Under the pieces are notes generated by a model. That model made no database searches and was not told where the DNA came from. It was given only the letters and a program-made list of their open reading frames with translations. The translations under genes were made by a program, and so were the position numbers. Below are positions 12,177 through 18,974 of a stretch of 21,266 nucleotides of DNA, one piece after another. The stretch covers positions 1-21,266 of IMG/VR virus record IMGVR_UViG_3300006305_000030; one strand, 5' to 3'. This stretch comes from a virus. Within the stretch, counting starts at the first letter, position 1; each line of letters begins with the position of its first letter.

Positions 12177-12483
12177 GCAGTTTGCAAATGATATGGGAAT
12201 GTCATATAATCAAGCTAAGAATCTAGTTAACAAAGGAAGAAAACTCAAAGATGGAGGTTCTTCTGTATTGGAGAGTACAATGAATAAAGTAAAACCGATC
12301 AAAGCAGCTAAAGGAAAATTCCCAGATCTAAGTGGTGATGGTAAAACAACCATGAAAGATATTCTTATTGGCAGAGGTGTTATCGAGAAGAAAAAAGGAG
12401 GAACACTAAACTACAGAGAAGGTGGTCAGTTTAGAGGTTGTGGTGCTCAAATAAAAGGTAAGAAGTTTAAAGGTATTTTCTAG
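12163..12483 (+). CDS. Basic protein with an EF-hand/dockerin-like loop and RGCG tail
   Basis: A 106-residue protein in three visible parts. Residues 1-27 (MARVRQFANDMGMSYNQAKN) look like a small DNA/RNA-binding helix bundle resembling the IF2 N-terminal type. Residues 55-66, DLSGDGKTTMKD, fit a 12-residue calcium-binding loop (Asp55, Ser57, Asp59, Gly60, Asp66), followed by ILIGRGV as in dockerin helices. The tail, REGGQFRGCGAQIKGKKFKG then IF, shares RGCGA with the protein at 18388 and FKGxF with the one at 7769. Known function: none. A GGAG ribosome site lies before the ATG inside the previous gene, and the stop overlaps the next GTG start. Confidence 0.78.
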   Translation: MARVRQFANDMGMSYNQAKNLVNKGRKLKDGGSSVLESTMNKVKPIKAAKGKFPDLSGDGKTTMKDILIGRGVIEKKKGGTLNYREGGQFRGCGAQIKGKKFKGIF

Positions 12484-13214
12484 TGGTTGATTCTGATTTT
12501 AGTGAAGGTTTTACCGAGGAAGAAGATGAGGCAAGAGGTGGATACTATGGCACAGATGATAGTGGTCGATTTACAGGCTATGATATAGCTGCTGCAACAG
12601 AAGCGTCACTTCCAGGCCAAACATTAAGTCAATCAGAGTTTAATGCAGCTAAAGGAATAACTGCAACTAACCCTTTTCCAGATTCTTTTTTTTCACAGTT
12701 GTTCGGTCCAGAAAGAGTAAGTTATGCTGGTATGGGTATTGATATCCCAGGCATAGCAAATTTAGCCTATGACAGATACAAAAATCCCCTTACATCCGAG
12801 GGAACTTTAAGAGAAGGATTGTCAAAAGGAGAACAAACAACTTTTGGAGAAGTTGTTTCTATAGATAAACCTCAAACCACTGGACAAACAATAGCTAGAA
12901 CTGTTTTTGGATTAGGGAGTCCATTAGGTCCAATAGCAAGTTTGATAGGAAAAGATCAATTAGCATTAGCACCAAATACTGGATTAAATTTTAAAGGATC
13001 ACCAAATTACGATCCTAAACTTGATCCAAATAGTCCAGAATATGCAGGCCCACAATCTCTTCTTGGGGGAATAGGTAGAACACTAGAAGAGTTAACATTT
13101 GGTGGTGCAAGACCAGTAACTAAGACTGGTCAAGGAATAATGGATTTAATACAAGGTCAAGATGCAGAAAGAGCCATGGGTGGTTACGAAACTTTCGATG
13201 GAAAAAAGATGTAA
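12483..13214 (+). CDS. Hypothetical late protein, GTG start
   Basis: A 243-residue Gly/Ser/Pro-rich protein with an acidic N-terminus (FSEGFTEEEDEARGGYYGTD) that I do not recognise. It has little predicted regular structure apart from a hydrophobic Gly-rich stretch at about 136-153 (IARTVFGLGSPLGPIASLIG). The start is GTG overlapping the previous TAG, and the stop overlaps the next ATG as TAATG. Among structural genes, a flexible Gly-rich protein could be an internal or ejected virion protein, but no motif shows it. Confidence 0.75.
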   Translation: MVDSDFSEGFTEEEDEARGGYYGTDDSGRFTGYDIAAATEASLPGQTLSQSEFNAAKGITATNPFPDSFFSQLFGPERVSYAGMGIDIPGIANLAYDRYKNPLTSEGTLREGLSKGEQTTFGEVVSIDKPQTTGQTIARTVFGLGSPLGPIASLIGKDQLALAPNTGLNFKGSPNYDPKLDPNSPEYAGPQSLLGGIGRTLEELTFGGARPVTKTGQGIMDLIQGQDAERAMGGYETFDGKKM

Positions 13215-13417
13215 TGAAAGTCACTGACTTTTTATATAATTACAAAAAAGCCTTGAATACTCGAATAGAAGATATTAGTATTTCCTTGACGAGTGGAAAT
13301 GCTTCTGATATGGAGGCATATAAAGCAATGGTAGGTGAAATACAGGGTCTAACCTACGCATTAGAACAATTAAGCACCCTGCTGGAGAAAACAGACGATG
13401 ACTTTAATAGTACCTGA
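13214..13417 (+). CDS. Small coiled-coil hypothetical protein
   Basis: A 67-residue acidic, almost wholly helical protein (NYKKALNTRIEDISISLTSG, then MEAYKAMVGEIQGLTYALEQ). Leu/Ile spacing suggests a helical hairpin or coiled coil. It is the kind of short protein frequently found between late genes of marine phages, function unknown. The ATG is in a TAATG overlap, and the last 20 nt overlap the GroES gene, so the two are probably translated together. Confidence 0.75.
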   Translation: MKVTDFLYNYKKALNTRIEDISISLTSGNASDMEAYKAMVGEIQGLTYALEQLSTLLEKTDDDFNST

Positions 13418-13823
13418 TTATGTATTAAAGCAACGACAAGCAAAAGAAAAAGCTGATAAAGAAGCTAAAGAAAAATCCCTAACAGAAAGAGTACCTCAAC
13501 CCACTGGATGGCGAATCCTAGTCATGCCTTATATGGGAAAGGAAACAACAGAGGGTGGTATACATGTTCCAGATTCTGTTAGAGAGAAAGAAGCGAGAGC
13601 AACTGTTGTTGCTTATGTGGTTAAGTTAGGACCACTTGCATACAAAGATTTTGATAAGTTCGGAGAAGAGGGACCATGGTGTAAGGAAGGCGACTGGGTT
13701 TGTATTGGTCGTTATGCTGGGTCACGATTCCAAATAGAAGGAGGAGAAGTTAGGATAATCAATGACGATGAAGTCATTGCAACCATTGTTAATCCCGATG
13801 ACATCAAAACATACGGAGCTTAA
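13398..13823 (+). CDS. groES: Phage GroES-like co-chaperonin
   Basis: A 141-residue homologue of the 10-kDa chaperonin lid. After a Lys/Glu-rich N-terminal extension of about 30 residues, PTGWRILVMPYMGKETTEGG (36-54) is the first strand and mobile loop (TTEGGIHVPDS, the part that contacts GroEL). This is followed by REKEARATVVAYVVKLGPLA, GDWVCIGRYAGSRFQIEGGE and a final VRIINDDEVIATIV. GroES is about 95 residues, so the N-terminal tail and an insert (YKDFDKFGEEGPW) are extra. By analogy with T4 Gp31, it should pair with host GroEL to fold capsid protein; scaffold and capsid genes follow directly. GGAG lies about 9 nt upstream of the ATG. Confidence 0.92.
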   Translation: MTLIVPDYVLKQRQAKEKADKEAKEKSLTERVPQPTGWRILVMPYMGKETTEGGIHVPDSVREKEARATVVAYVVKLGPLAYKDFDKFGEEGPWCKEGDWVCIGRYAGSRFQIEGGEVRIINDDEVIATIVNPDDIKTYGA

Positions 13824-13825
13824 GT

Positions 13826-14758
13826 ATGCCAGAAAACATCGAGAAGAAAGAGCCTCTTCCAGAAGAAGAGGGTCAAGTTATTGAACTAGACGATGCAGAA
13901 GAAAAAGAAGAAAAAGAAGACGTTCAACCAGAATCTAATGAGAACAGACCTGCTGTTGAAGTTAAAAAAGAAGAGGAAAAAGAAGAAGACGATCTCTCTG
14001 ATTATTCAGCCTCAGTAAAAAAGCGAATTGCTAAACTAACTAAAAAATTTAGAGATGAAGAAGAGCAAAGACTCGCTGCAGTAGAGTTTGCAGAGTCTGT
14101 TAAAAAGCAGAATGATGAACTCAAAGCAAAACTGAATAAACTAGACACAACATATGTTGGTGAGTTTGATACCAGAGTGCAATCTCAAGCTGTTGCTGCT
14201 AAAGAGGCTTACAGAAAAGCTTATGAGGCAGGTGACGCTGATGCGATGTATGAAGCTCAACAAGCTATTTCCAAAATTGCTTTAGAAGAAGCAAGATTAA
14301 ACCAACTCAAACAAGAAAGAGAAGAGGAAGCTAAAAAAGCAGAAGCAAATGGCGCTGCACCTGCTCCAGCACAACCTGCTCCAACGGCTCCTCCTCCTCC
14401 AAAACCAGACCCTAGAGCAGAGGAATGGGCAAGTAAAAATGAGTGGTTTGGACAAGATCAAACGATGACTTATGCTGCTTTTGGCATACATAAGACATTA
14501 ATTGAAGAAGAGGGTATTGATCCTAACACAGAAGAGTATTATACTGAACTAGATAATAGGATTAAAACGGAATTTCCACATAAGTTTGGAGAGACCAAAA
14601 AGTCCTCTGGCCCCAGAGTCGCCTCTGCTGGAGCCACCGCCTCTAAGTCGGCATCGCAAAAGGGACGCAGAACAGTCAAATTAACTCCTTCGCAAATAGC
14701 AATTGCGAAAAGGTTAAATGTTCCGCTAGAAGAATACGCTAAGTATGTAAAGGAGTAG
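13826..14758 (+). CDS. Scaffolding protein
   Basis: A 310-residue protein with the composition of a phage scaffold. It has a very acidic N-terminus (1-55, long Glu/Asp/Lys runs), coiled-coil helix (about 62-180, including KRIAKLTKKFRDEEEQRLAA and a Tyr/Ala-rich segment), a Pro/Ala hinge (183-206), a folded acidic part with EWASKNEWFGQDQTMTYAAF, and a basic C-terminal helix (KLTPSQIAIAKRLNVPLEEY) for binding coat protein. It sits three genes before the capsid gene and after GroES. It should direct prohead assembly from inside and leave or be degraded before packaging. No protease motif is evident, so proteolysis is not implied. Confidence 0.85.
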   Translation: MPENIEKKEPLPEEEGQVIELDDAEEKEEKEDVQPESNENRPAVEVKKEEEKEEDDLSDYSASVKKRIAKLTKKFRDEEEQRLAAVEFAESVKKQNDELKAKLNKLDTTYVGEFDTRVQSQAVAAKEAYRKAYEAGDADAMYEAQQAISKIALEEARLNQLKQEREEEAKKAEANGAAPAPAQPAPTAPPPPKPDPRAEEWASKNEWFGQDQTMTYAAFGIHKTLIEEEGIDPNTEEYYTELDNRIKTEFPHKFGETKKSSGPRVASAGATASKSASQKGRRTVKLTPSQIAIAKRLNVPLEEYAKYVKE

Positions 14759-14761
14759 AAT

Positions 14762-15226
14762 ATGGCTATAGATAGAACAACACGACAAAATAAAAGTCGT
14801 GCAAATAACGCAAGGAGACAACCTTGGCAACCTCCAGCAAAGCTGGATGCACCTCCTCCTCCAGAGGGGTTTGAACATAGATGGATTAGAACCACCATTC
14901 GTGGTGAGGATGATAAATCAAATGTTTTTTCCAGAATGAGAGAAGGATGGGAACCAGTTAGGGCAGACGAATATGGGTCCGAAGCTGATAAGTATCCAGT
15001 GATAGAAGAAGGTAAAAACAAAGGAATTATTGGTGTCGGTGGTTTAATGTTGGCACGAATACCCACAGAAACGGTGCAAGAGAGAACTGAATATTTTCGG
15101 GATCAGACCCGCAATCAATTGAAAGCCGTGGACGAAAACTTGATGAGGGAACAACATCCCTCGATGCCTATCAGTGTTGATAGGCAAAGTCGTGTAACTT
15201 TCGGAGGGAAAAAATCCTCCGAGTAA
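14762..15226 (+). CDS. Hypothetical virion-region protein
   Basis: A 154-residue protein of unknown function. It has a basic Asn/Arg-rich N-terminus, a PPAKLDAPPPPEGFEHRWIR segment (25-44), then a soluble mixed part with GKNKGIIGVGGLMLARIPTE and a long polar helix (QERTEYFRDQTRNQLKAV). It is a conserved neighbour of scaffold and capsid genes in marine phages as far as I remember. Its place between these suggests a minor head protein (inference). It starts 4 nt after the scaffold stop with GGAG upstream. Confidence 0.75.
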   Translation: MAIDRTTRQNKSRANNARRQPWQPPAKLDAPPPPEGFEHRWIRTTIRGEDDKSNVFSRMREGWEPVRADEYGSEADKYPVIEEGKNKGIIGVGGLMLARIPTETVQERTEYFRDQTRNQLKAVDENLMREQHPSMPISVDRQSRVTFGGKKSSE

Positions 15227-15244
15227 CTAATAAAGGAGTAATAA

Positions 15245-15865
15245 ATGGCTAATGCAAATGTAGCTTTTGGACTCAAGCCTGTAGGAATGCACGGTTCAAG
15301 TCCAGCGACTCAAGGTACGAGTCAATACTTTATTGCTAGTGATGCTTCCGCGATTTTTCAAGGTTCACCAGTTGTAGCTGAATTGACTGGAGGGACTATT
15401 GCAATTGCTTCAGCAACAGGCGATGGACAACAATTAGTTGGTGTCTTTGCAGGTTGTGAGTATGTGGATGCAACTACTGGCAAGTTAAAGTTTAGTAATA
15501 CATGGCCTGGAAGTGGGTCAGCAAATACTAACTTTGACATCAAAGGGTTTGTGTATGACAATCCATTTCAGAGATTTATAATCGCAAGTGATGGAACAAA
15601 CACTGACAGAGCAACAGCTAAAGTTGACATATTTAAAACGGCTGCTATGGCAGACGGAGCAAGTGGTAATACTACAACTGGTATTTCTTCTGCTAAGTTA
15701 GATATATCAACAGCAGATAACACAGATACTTCAGATGCTTTGAGAATTCTTGGTATTCATGAAGATGTGACTAATGCTGATCATAGTGCTGCTGGTGTTT
15801 CATACATAGTTCAAATAATCGATCATGCCTTACTAGGTAATGACGTAGACGCAACTATATCTTAA
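15245..15865 (+). CDS. Capsid decoration-like structural protein
   Basis: A 206-residue Ala/Thr/Gly/Ser-rich protein with alternating hydrophobic strands, few charged residues and no Cys motif (single Cys). The opening MANANVAFGLKPVGMHGSSP is typical of a marine-phage family found just before the capsid gene. Beta-rich, low-charge composition and a strong AAGGAG ribosome site fit an abundant head decoration or minor capsid protein. The function is inferred from position and composition, not from a catalytic or binding motif. Confidence 0.72.
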   Translation: MANANVAFGLKPVGMHGSSPATQGTSQYFIASDASAIFQGSPVVAELTGGTIAIASATGDGQQLVGVFAGCEYVDATTGKLKFSNTWPGSGSANTNFDIKGFVYDNPFQRFIIASDGTNTDRATAKVDIFKTAAMADGASGNTTTGISSAKLDISTADNTDTSDALRILGIHEDVTNADHSAAGVSYIVQIIDHALLGNDVDATIS

Positions 15866-15870
15866 GGAGG
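15864..15870 (+). promoter_or_regulatory. Full-strength Shine-Dalgarno of the capsid gene
   Basis: AAGGAGG lies 7 nt before the ATG of the major capsid gene, one of the best ribosome sites in the window. This is consistent with very high synthesis of the coat protein. Confidence 0.7.
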
Positions 15871-15877
15871 GTATAAT

Positions 15878-16789
15878 ATGGCTATTTCAAGAGCACAACT
15901 CGCCAAAGAATTAGAGCCTGGCTTAAACGCCCTCTTTGGTATGGAGTATAATAGGTACGAAGGACAACATGCAGAAATCTACGATACTGAGTCATCTGAC
16001 AGAGCATTCGAAGAAGAAGTAATGTTGAGTGGTTTCGGAGCAGCACCGACTAAGCAAGAAGGTTCTGGTGTCACATTTGATGACGCAAACGAAGCTTACA
16101 CTTCAAGATATAACCATGAGACTGTAGCAATGGCTTTCTCAATAACAGAAGAAGCTGTAGAGGATAACCTTTACGACAAGCTTTCTGCTCGTTATACAAG
16201 AGCACTTGCTAGATCAATGGCACACACAAAGCAAGTAAAAGCTGCAAACGTATTAAACAATGCGTTTACTGCTGGAGCAACTGCTGGTGGTGATGGTAAA
16301 GCATTATTAGCAACAGATCACCCACTAACAAATGGTGGAACTTTTGCTAACGAGCCAACTGTCGCAGCCGACCTTAACGAAACATCTTTAGAAGATGCTT
16401 TAATTAAGATTGCAGGCTTTGTGGATGAGAGAGGATTAATTATCGCTCTAAGAGGAATGAAACTAATTATTCCAAGACAACTACAGTTTGTCGCAGAGAG
16501 ATTGTTAAACTCTAACTTAAGACCTGGAACAGCAGATAATGATGCTAACGCAATGAGAAACATGGGAATGTTACCTCAAGGCTATGTCATCAATGATTAT
16601 CTAACTGACACAGATGCATTTTTCATTAAGACAGATGCACCAAATGGTCTTAAGCATTTCGAAAGAATGCCAATGGCAACAGCTATGGATCCAGACTTTG
16701 ACACAGGAAACATGAGATATAAAGCAAGAGAGAGATATTCTTTCGGCTTCTCAGATCCTCGTTCATTATTTGGTTCACCTGGAGCTTAA
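15878..16789 (+). CDS. Major capsid protein
   Basis: A 303-residue HK97-fold type coat protein, resembling the Mu gpT-like major head subunits. It has an N-terminal arm, ITEEAVEDNLYDKLSARYTR (spine helix region, about 88-107), an Ala/Gly-rich loop with DHPLTNGGTF (E-loop or P-domain part), RGMKLIIPRQLQFVAERLLN (about 194-213) and a C-terminus ARERYSFGFSDPRSLFGSPG, typical of these capsids. There is no N-terminal delta domain, in agreement with a separate scaffold gene. It is preceded by a perfect ribosome site and followed by a strong terminator, as expected for the most abundant product. Confidence 0.9.
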   Translation: MAISRAQLAKELEPGLNALFGMEYNRYEGQHAEIYDTESSDRAFEEEVMLSGFGAAPTKQEGSGVTFDDANEAYTSRYNHETVAMAFSITEEAVEDNLYDKLSARYTRALARSMAHTKQVKAANVLNNAFTAGATAGGDGKALLATDHPLTNGGTFANEPTVAADLNETSLEDALIKIAGFVDERGLIIALRGMKLIIPRQLQFVAERLLNSNLRPGTADNDANAMRNMGMLPQGYVINDYLTDTDAFFIKTDAPNGLKHFERMPMATAMDPDFDTGNMRYKARERYSFGFSDPRSLFGSPGA

Positions 16790-16809
16790 TAAAAAATAAT
16801 TATATTTTT

Positions 16810-16839
16810 GGGGTGACTCTTTGCAGTCACCCTTTTTTT
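16810..16839 (+). terminator. Intrinsic terminator after the capsid gene
   Basis: GGGTGACT (16811-16818) and AGTCACCC (16825-16832) form an 8-bp stem with a 6-nt loop, followed by seven T (16833-16839). It lies 21 bp beyond the capsid stop. It should separate the high-level capsid transcript from the downstream genes, at least partly. Confidence 0.9.
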
Positions 16840-16858
16840 ATGTATAATAAAGAAAACC

Positions 16859-16886
16859 TTGACAGTTACATGGTGTAACTGACAAT
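16859..16886 (+). promoter_or_regulatory. Candidate late promoter with inverted repeat in the spacer
   Basis: TTGACA (16859-16864, perfect -35), 16-bp spacer, GACAAT (16881-16886, four of six -10 positions). The spacer is occupied by CAGTTACA (16863-16870), TGG and TGTAACTG (16874-16881), an 8-bp inverted repeat overlapping both promoter elements. It lies directly after the terminator and before the gene at 16908 (AAGGAG at 16896-16901), so it may restart transcription under control of a dimeric regulator. A TATAAT at 16843-16848 is a weaker alternative. Confidence 0.45.
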
Positions 16887-16907
16887 TGCCAAGACAAGGA
16901 GTATAAC

Positions 16908-17390
16908 ATGGCTAACACAACTTTTTCGGGTCCTATTAGATCCAAAAATGGGTTTAAGAATATTATCGAGAACTCAACAACTGGTGCTATCAGCAGTGAG
17001 ATGACACTTTCTGTTTACACTGCAACTGTTACAGTTGCTAGTGGTGCAACAACTGGTAAAGAATCTGCAATCGGAATACCTTCAAACTTTCTTCCTTTAG
17101 CAGTTATGATTGCCGTAACTGGTGCAGCTTCTAACAGTGTTACATTAAACGATATAGGTACAGATGCAGACACAGATGGATTTGTTGATGGTATATCTGC
17201 CGCAGTAAATAGCACAGGTTTCAAAGGCTTCTTTCCATGTAATGGAGTTCTAGGAATGTCTGGAGGAACAACAACTGCTGCTACAGAAACAGCAGACGAA
17301 GTAGAGATTGTTCTTTCTGGTGATCCAGGAGCGGATACTACAGTAGTGATGAAGTTTCTTGGAGTATCAAGCTCATCTGATGCTTCTTAG
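16908..17390 (+). CDS. Beta-rich structural protein
   Basis: A 160-residue Thr/Ser/Gly/Ala-rich protein (MANTTFSGPIRSKNGFKNII). It has alternating hydrophobic strands such as TLSVYTATVTVASGA and LPLAVMIAVTGAA, low charge and an acidic C-terminal third. I recall proteins with the same TTFSGP(I/V)RS-NGF opening beside marine-phage capsid genes. A decoration or fibre-like virion role is likely. It is the first gene after the capsid terminator and the candidate promoter, with AAGGAG 6 nt upstream. Confidence 0.72.
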   Translation: MANTTFSGPIRSKNGFKNIIENSTTGAISSEMTLSVYTATVTVASGATTGKESAIGIPSNFLPLAVMIAVTGAASNSVTLNDIGTDADTDGFVDGISAAVNSTGFKGFFPCNGVLGMSGGTTTAATETADEVEIVLSGDPGADTTVVMKFLGVSSSSDAS

Positions 17391-17402
17391 TAGGAGGCTA
17401 TA

Positions 17403-17687
17403 ATGGCGACAAGATCTGACGTAAAAGCCTTTAATGTAAATCAAGGAGCTTCTGCTGCTTTGATAGGACCTGCAAGGTCAAGAATAAGACAGATAGTTAT
17501 CTTTGCAGATGCAGCGGGTGCTTTGACCATAACAGATGGTAATGGTGGAGCTACATTAATAGCACAAAGTTATCCAACTGGATTACATACTCTTAATATT
17601 CCAGACAATGGTATATTAGCAGAGAGTGGTGCATACCTATCTGCATTTACTGGTAGTAATAATAAGCTCACTATATTTTTATCGTAA
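17403..17687 (+). CDS. Small beta-sandwich structural protein
   Basis: A 94-residue neutral protein (MATRSDVKAFNVNQGASAAL) with strand-turn pattern RSRIRQIVIFADAAGALTIT, TLNIPDNGILAES, KLTIFLS. The size and beta content suggest a small jelly-roll or sandwich capsid accessory protein. AGGAGG lies 6 nt before the ATG. The stop overlaps the next ATG as TAATG. Function inferred from composition and place only. Confidence 0.72.
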   Translation: MATRSDVKAFNVNQGASAALIGPARSRIRQIVIFADAAGALTITDGNGGATLIAQSYPTGLHTLNIPDNGILAESGAYLSAFTGSNNKLTIFLS

Positions 17688-17971
17688 TGGCTAGAACAAG
17701 AGACAAGCAACCTCCTAAAACCAAAAAGTATTTTCGCTCCACCAAATCTGGGGCGGGAATGACAAAGGCTGGGGTTGCTCGTTATCGAAGAGAGAATCCA
17801 GGCAGTAAATTAAAAACTGCCGTTACTGGTAAAGTTAAACCAGGCAGTAAAGCTGCAAAAAGAAGAAAATCATTTTGTGCAAGAAGTGCAGGCCAGATGA
17901 AAAAGTTTCCAAAAGCAGCTAAAAATCCTAATAGTCGTTTAAGACAAGCAAGGAGAAGATGGAAATGTTAA
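17687..17971 (+). CDS. DUF6321-like basic protein
   Basis: A 94-residue strongly basic protein. The central and C-terminal block (GAGMTKAGVARYRRENPGSK, TAVTGKVKPGSKAAKRRKSF, then CARSAGQMKKFPKAA and RLRQARRRWKC) matches what I remember as DUF6321, a short domain found in cyanophages and other marine phages, function unknown. Two Cys (in FCARS and the C-terminal WKC) are conserved-looking. About a third of residues are Lys or Arg, suggesting nucleic acid binding. It starts in a TAATG overlap, first in a run of seven small basic or Cys-bearing genes. Confidence 0.8.
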   Translation: MARTRDKQPPKTKKYFRSTKSGAGMTKAGVARYRRENPGSKLKTAVTGKVKPGSKAAKRRKSFCARSAGQMKKFPKAAKNPNSRLRQARRRWKC

Positions 17972-18201
17972 AACCCAAAGAAATAATGAATGGAGTTTCT
18001 GTTGTTCTTGTTGCTGGATCTATTGCATGGATAGTTACCACTCTTATTGAGGTAGATAAAAGAACTGCTGTTACTGTAGTAAAGGTTGAAGAAAACCACA
18101 AAATGTTACATACTTTGTGGATAGATTTTATTAATAGAAAGACAATTGATGGCAATCTCGCGGGGATCAATGTCCCAACAAATAACAAAAGCACCAGGTA
18201 A
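17965..18201 (+). CDS. Single-span membrane protein
   Basis: A 78-residue protein (MLKPKEIMNGVSVVLVAGSI) with one N-terminal membrane helix at about residues 9-27 and a soluble mixed tail of about 50 residues (VDKRTAVTVVKVEENHKMLH). An N-terminal anchor with an extended tail resembles an inner-membrane spanin, but no lipoprotein partner is nearby. The frame has an earlier ATG at 17959; I chose 17965 because AAGGAG (17951-17956 region) is then 9 nt away instead of 3. It overlaps the end of the DUF6321-like gene by 7 nt. Confidence 0.68.
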   Translation: MLKPKEIMNGVSVVLVAGSIAWIVTTLIEVDKRTAVTVVKVEENHKMLHTLWIDFINRKTIDGNLAGINVPTNNKSTR

Positions 18202-18310
18202 AAGGAAGTGGAGTGCTAAGAGGAAGAGGAAAATCAATTGTGCCAGACCTCGTGGATTTTCTGAAAGAGCACATTGTGCCGCTAAAAAAAGGCGAGGTAG
18301 TAAGAGGTGA
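18170..18310 (+). CDS. Tiny basic Cys protein (INC-RGFS-AHC motif)
   Basis: A 46-codon frame, MSQQITKAPGKRKWSAKRKR then KINCARPRGFSERAHCAAKK and RRGSKR. The motif INCxRPxGFSxxAHCAxxKKR is one I recognise from short marine-phage proteins of unknown function. Two Cys 12 residues apart with a His before the second could hold zinc together with another subunit. More than 40% of residues are basic. It starts inside the end of the previous gene and overlaps the ORF at 18213 in another frame by 98 nt. Confidence 0.65.
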   Translation: MSQQITKAPGKRKWSAKRKRKINCARPRGFSERAHCAAKKRRGSKR

Positions 18311-18395
18311 ACCTCAAAAGGTTTGTCTTAGATGTAAAAAAAGACAGTGGATGTGTACCTGCTGGAAACTAATGAAAGGAAAATATTATGCCTAA
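18213..18395 (+). CDS. Small protein with CxxC...CxC motif, GTG start
   Basis: A 60-codon frame. The first half reads as a plausible amphipathic helix (SIVPDLVDFLKEHIVPLKKG), and the second has VCLRCKKRQWMCTCW (about 37-51), four Cys in CxxC and CxC pairs, suitable for one zinc. The start is GTG with AAGGA 6 nt upstream. The first 98 nt also encode the tiny protein at 18170-18310 in another frame, while the Cys motif lies beyond that overlap. The stop overlaps the next gene by 8 nt. Either this is a true overlapping gene or only the distal part is meaningful. Confidence 0.55.
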   Translation: MLRGRGKSIVPDLVDFLKEHIVPLKKGEVVRGEPQKVCLRCKKRQWMCTCWKLMKGKYYA

Positions 18396-18696
18396 AGACG
18401 CATGTTATCACAAAGTAAAAGCCAGATATAAAGTTTTTCCATCGGCTTATGCATCGGGCGCTATTGCAAAATGTAGAAAAGTTGGTGCAGCCAATTACGG
18501 AACTGGTGGTAAAAAGAAAAAGAAAGCAATGGGTGGTGGATTAAACGCTGCTATTGAAAAGGTAAAAAAAGAAACAATGACTGCCAAAGAGGGCAAAGTT
18601 GTTAGAATGACTAAGCGAAAATCAAAAAATAAAAACATAGCCAGAGGTTGTGGTGCTATAATGTCTGCTCGAAGAAAGAAAACAAAGTATTCATAA
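18388..18696 (+). CDS. Basic Cys protein with VFPSAYASGAIAKCRKVGA motif
   Basis: A 102-residue Lys-rich protein. Residues 4-38, beginning DACYHKVKARYKVFPSAYAS and ending AKCRKVGAANYG, are a motif I recall from short proteins of marine phages and large DNA viruses (perhaps related to DUF5872, family name uncertain), of unknown function. A Lys run follows, then a tail NIARGCGAIMSARRKKTKYS whose RGCGA is shared with the protein at 12163-12483. The composition suggests DNA or RNA binding. AAGGA lies 8 nt before the ATG. The stop overlaps the next ATG as TAATG. Confidence 0.78.
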   Translation: MPKDACYHKVKARYKVFPSAYASGAIAKCRKVGAANYGTGGKKKKKAMGGGLNAAIEKVKKETMTAKEGKVVRMTKRKSKNKNIARGCGAIMSARRKKTKYS

Positions 18697-18974
18697 TGGC
18701 TGTAAGAAAAACAAAAAAAGGTCTAGCTTTAAAACGATGGTTCAAGGAGGACTGGAGAGATGTTAAAACGGGCAAAAAATGTGGTCGTCAAAAAGGTGAA
18801 AAGCGTGGTACACCTTATTGTAGACCGAGTAAAAGAATTAGCAAGAAAACTCCGAAGACTGTTTCGGAGATGACAGCAACAGAAAAAAGAAGTAGAATAA
18901 GACAAAAGAATCGTCTAGGTCAACCAGCAGGCGCTCCTAGAAGAGTTAAATCATTAAAGAGAAGGAAAAAATAA
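18696..18974 (+). CDS. DUF5872-like basic protein
   Basis: A 92-residue very basic protein (MAVRKTKKGLALKRWFKEDW). The pattern LKRWFKEDWRDVKTGKKCGR, then KGEKRGTPYCRPSKRI and a Thr/Arg/Lys tail, resembles the short viral DUF5872-type proteins with a W-F-K-W-D opening and paired Cys (C33 in KKCGR and C46 in PYCRP here). The frame extends upstream to 18648, but the ATG at 18696 in a TAATG overlap with the preceding stop is clearly the better start. Likely nucleic-acid-associated; family assignment is from memory. Confidence 0.78.
   Translation: MAVRKTKKGLALKRWFKEDWRDVKTGKKCGRQKGEKRGTPYCRPSKRISKKTPKTVSEMTATEKRSRIRQKNRLGQPAGAPRRVKSLKRRKK

Noticed and set aside
14539-15066. Minus-strand frame of 175 codons across the scaffold and next gene
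   Set aside because: Overlaps two well-supported plus-strand genes, composition is Ser/Pro/Leu-rich as expected of an antisense shadow, no ribosome site.
15872-15877. TATAAT directly before the capsid ATG
   Set aside because: No -35 at the right distance and it lies between the Shine-Dalgarno sequence and the start codon, where A/T-rich spacers are normal.
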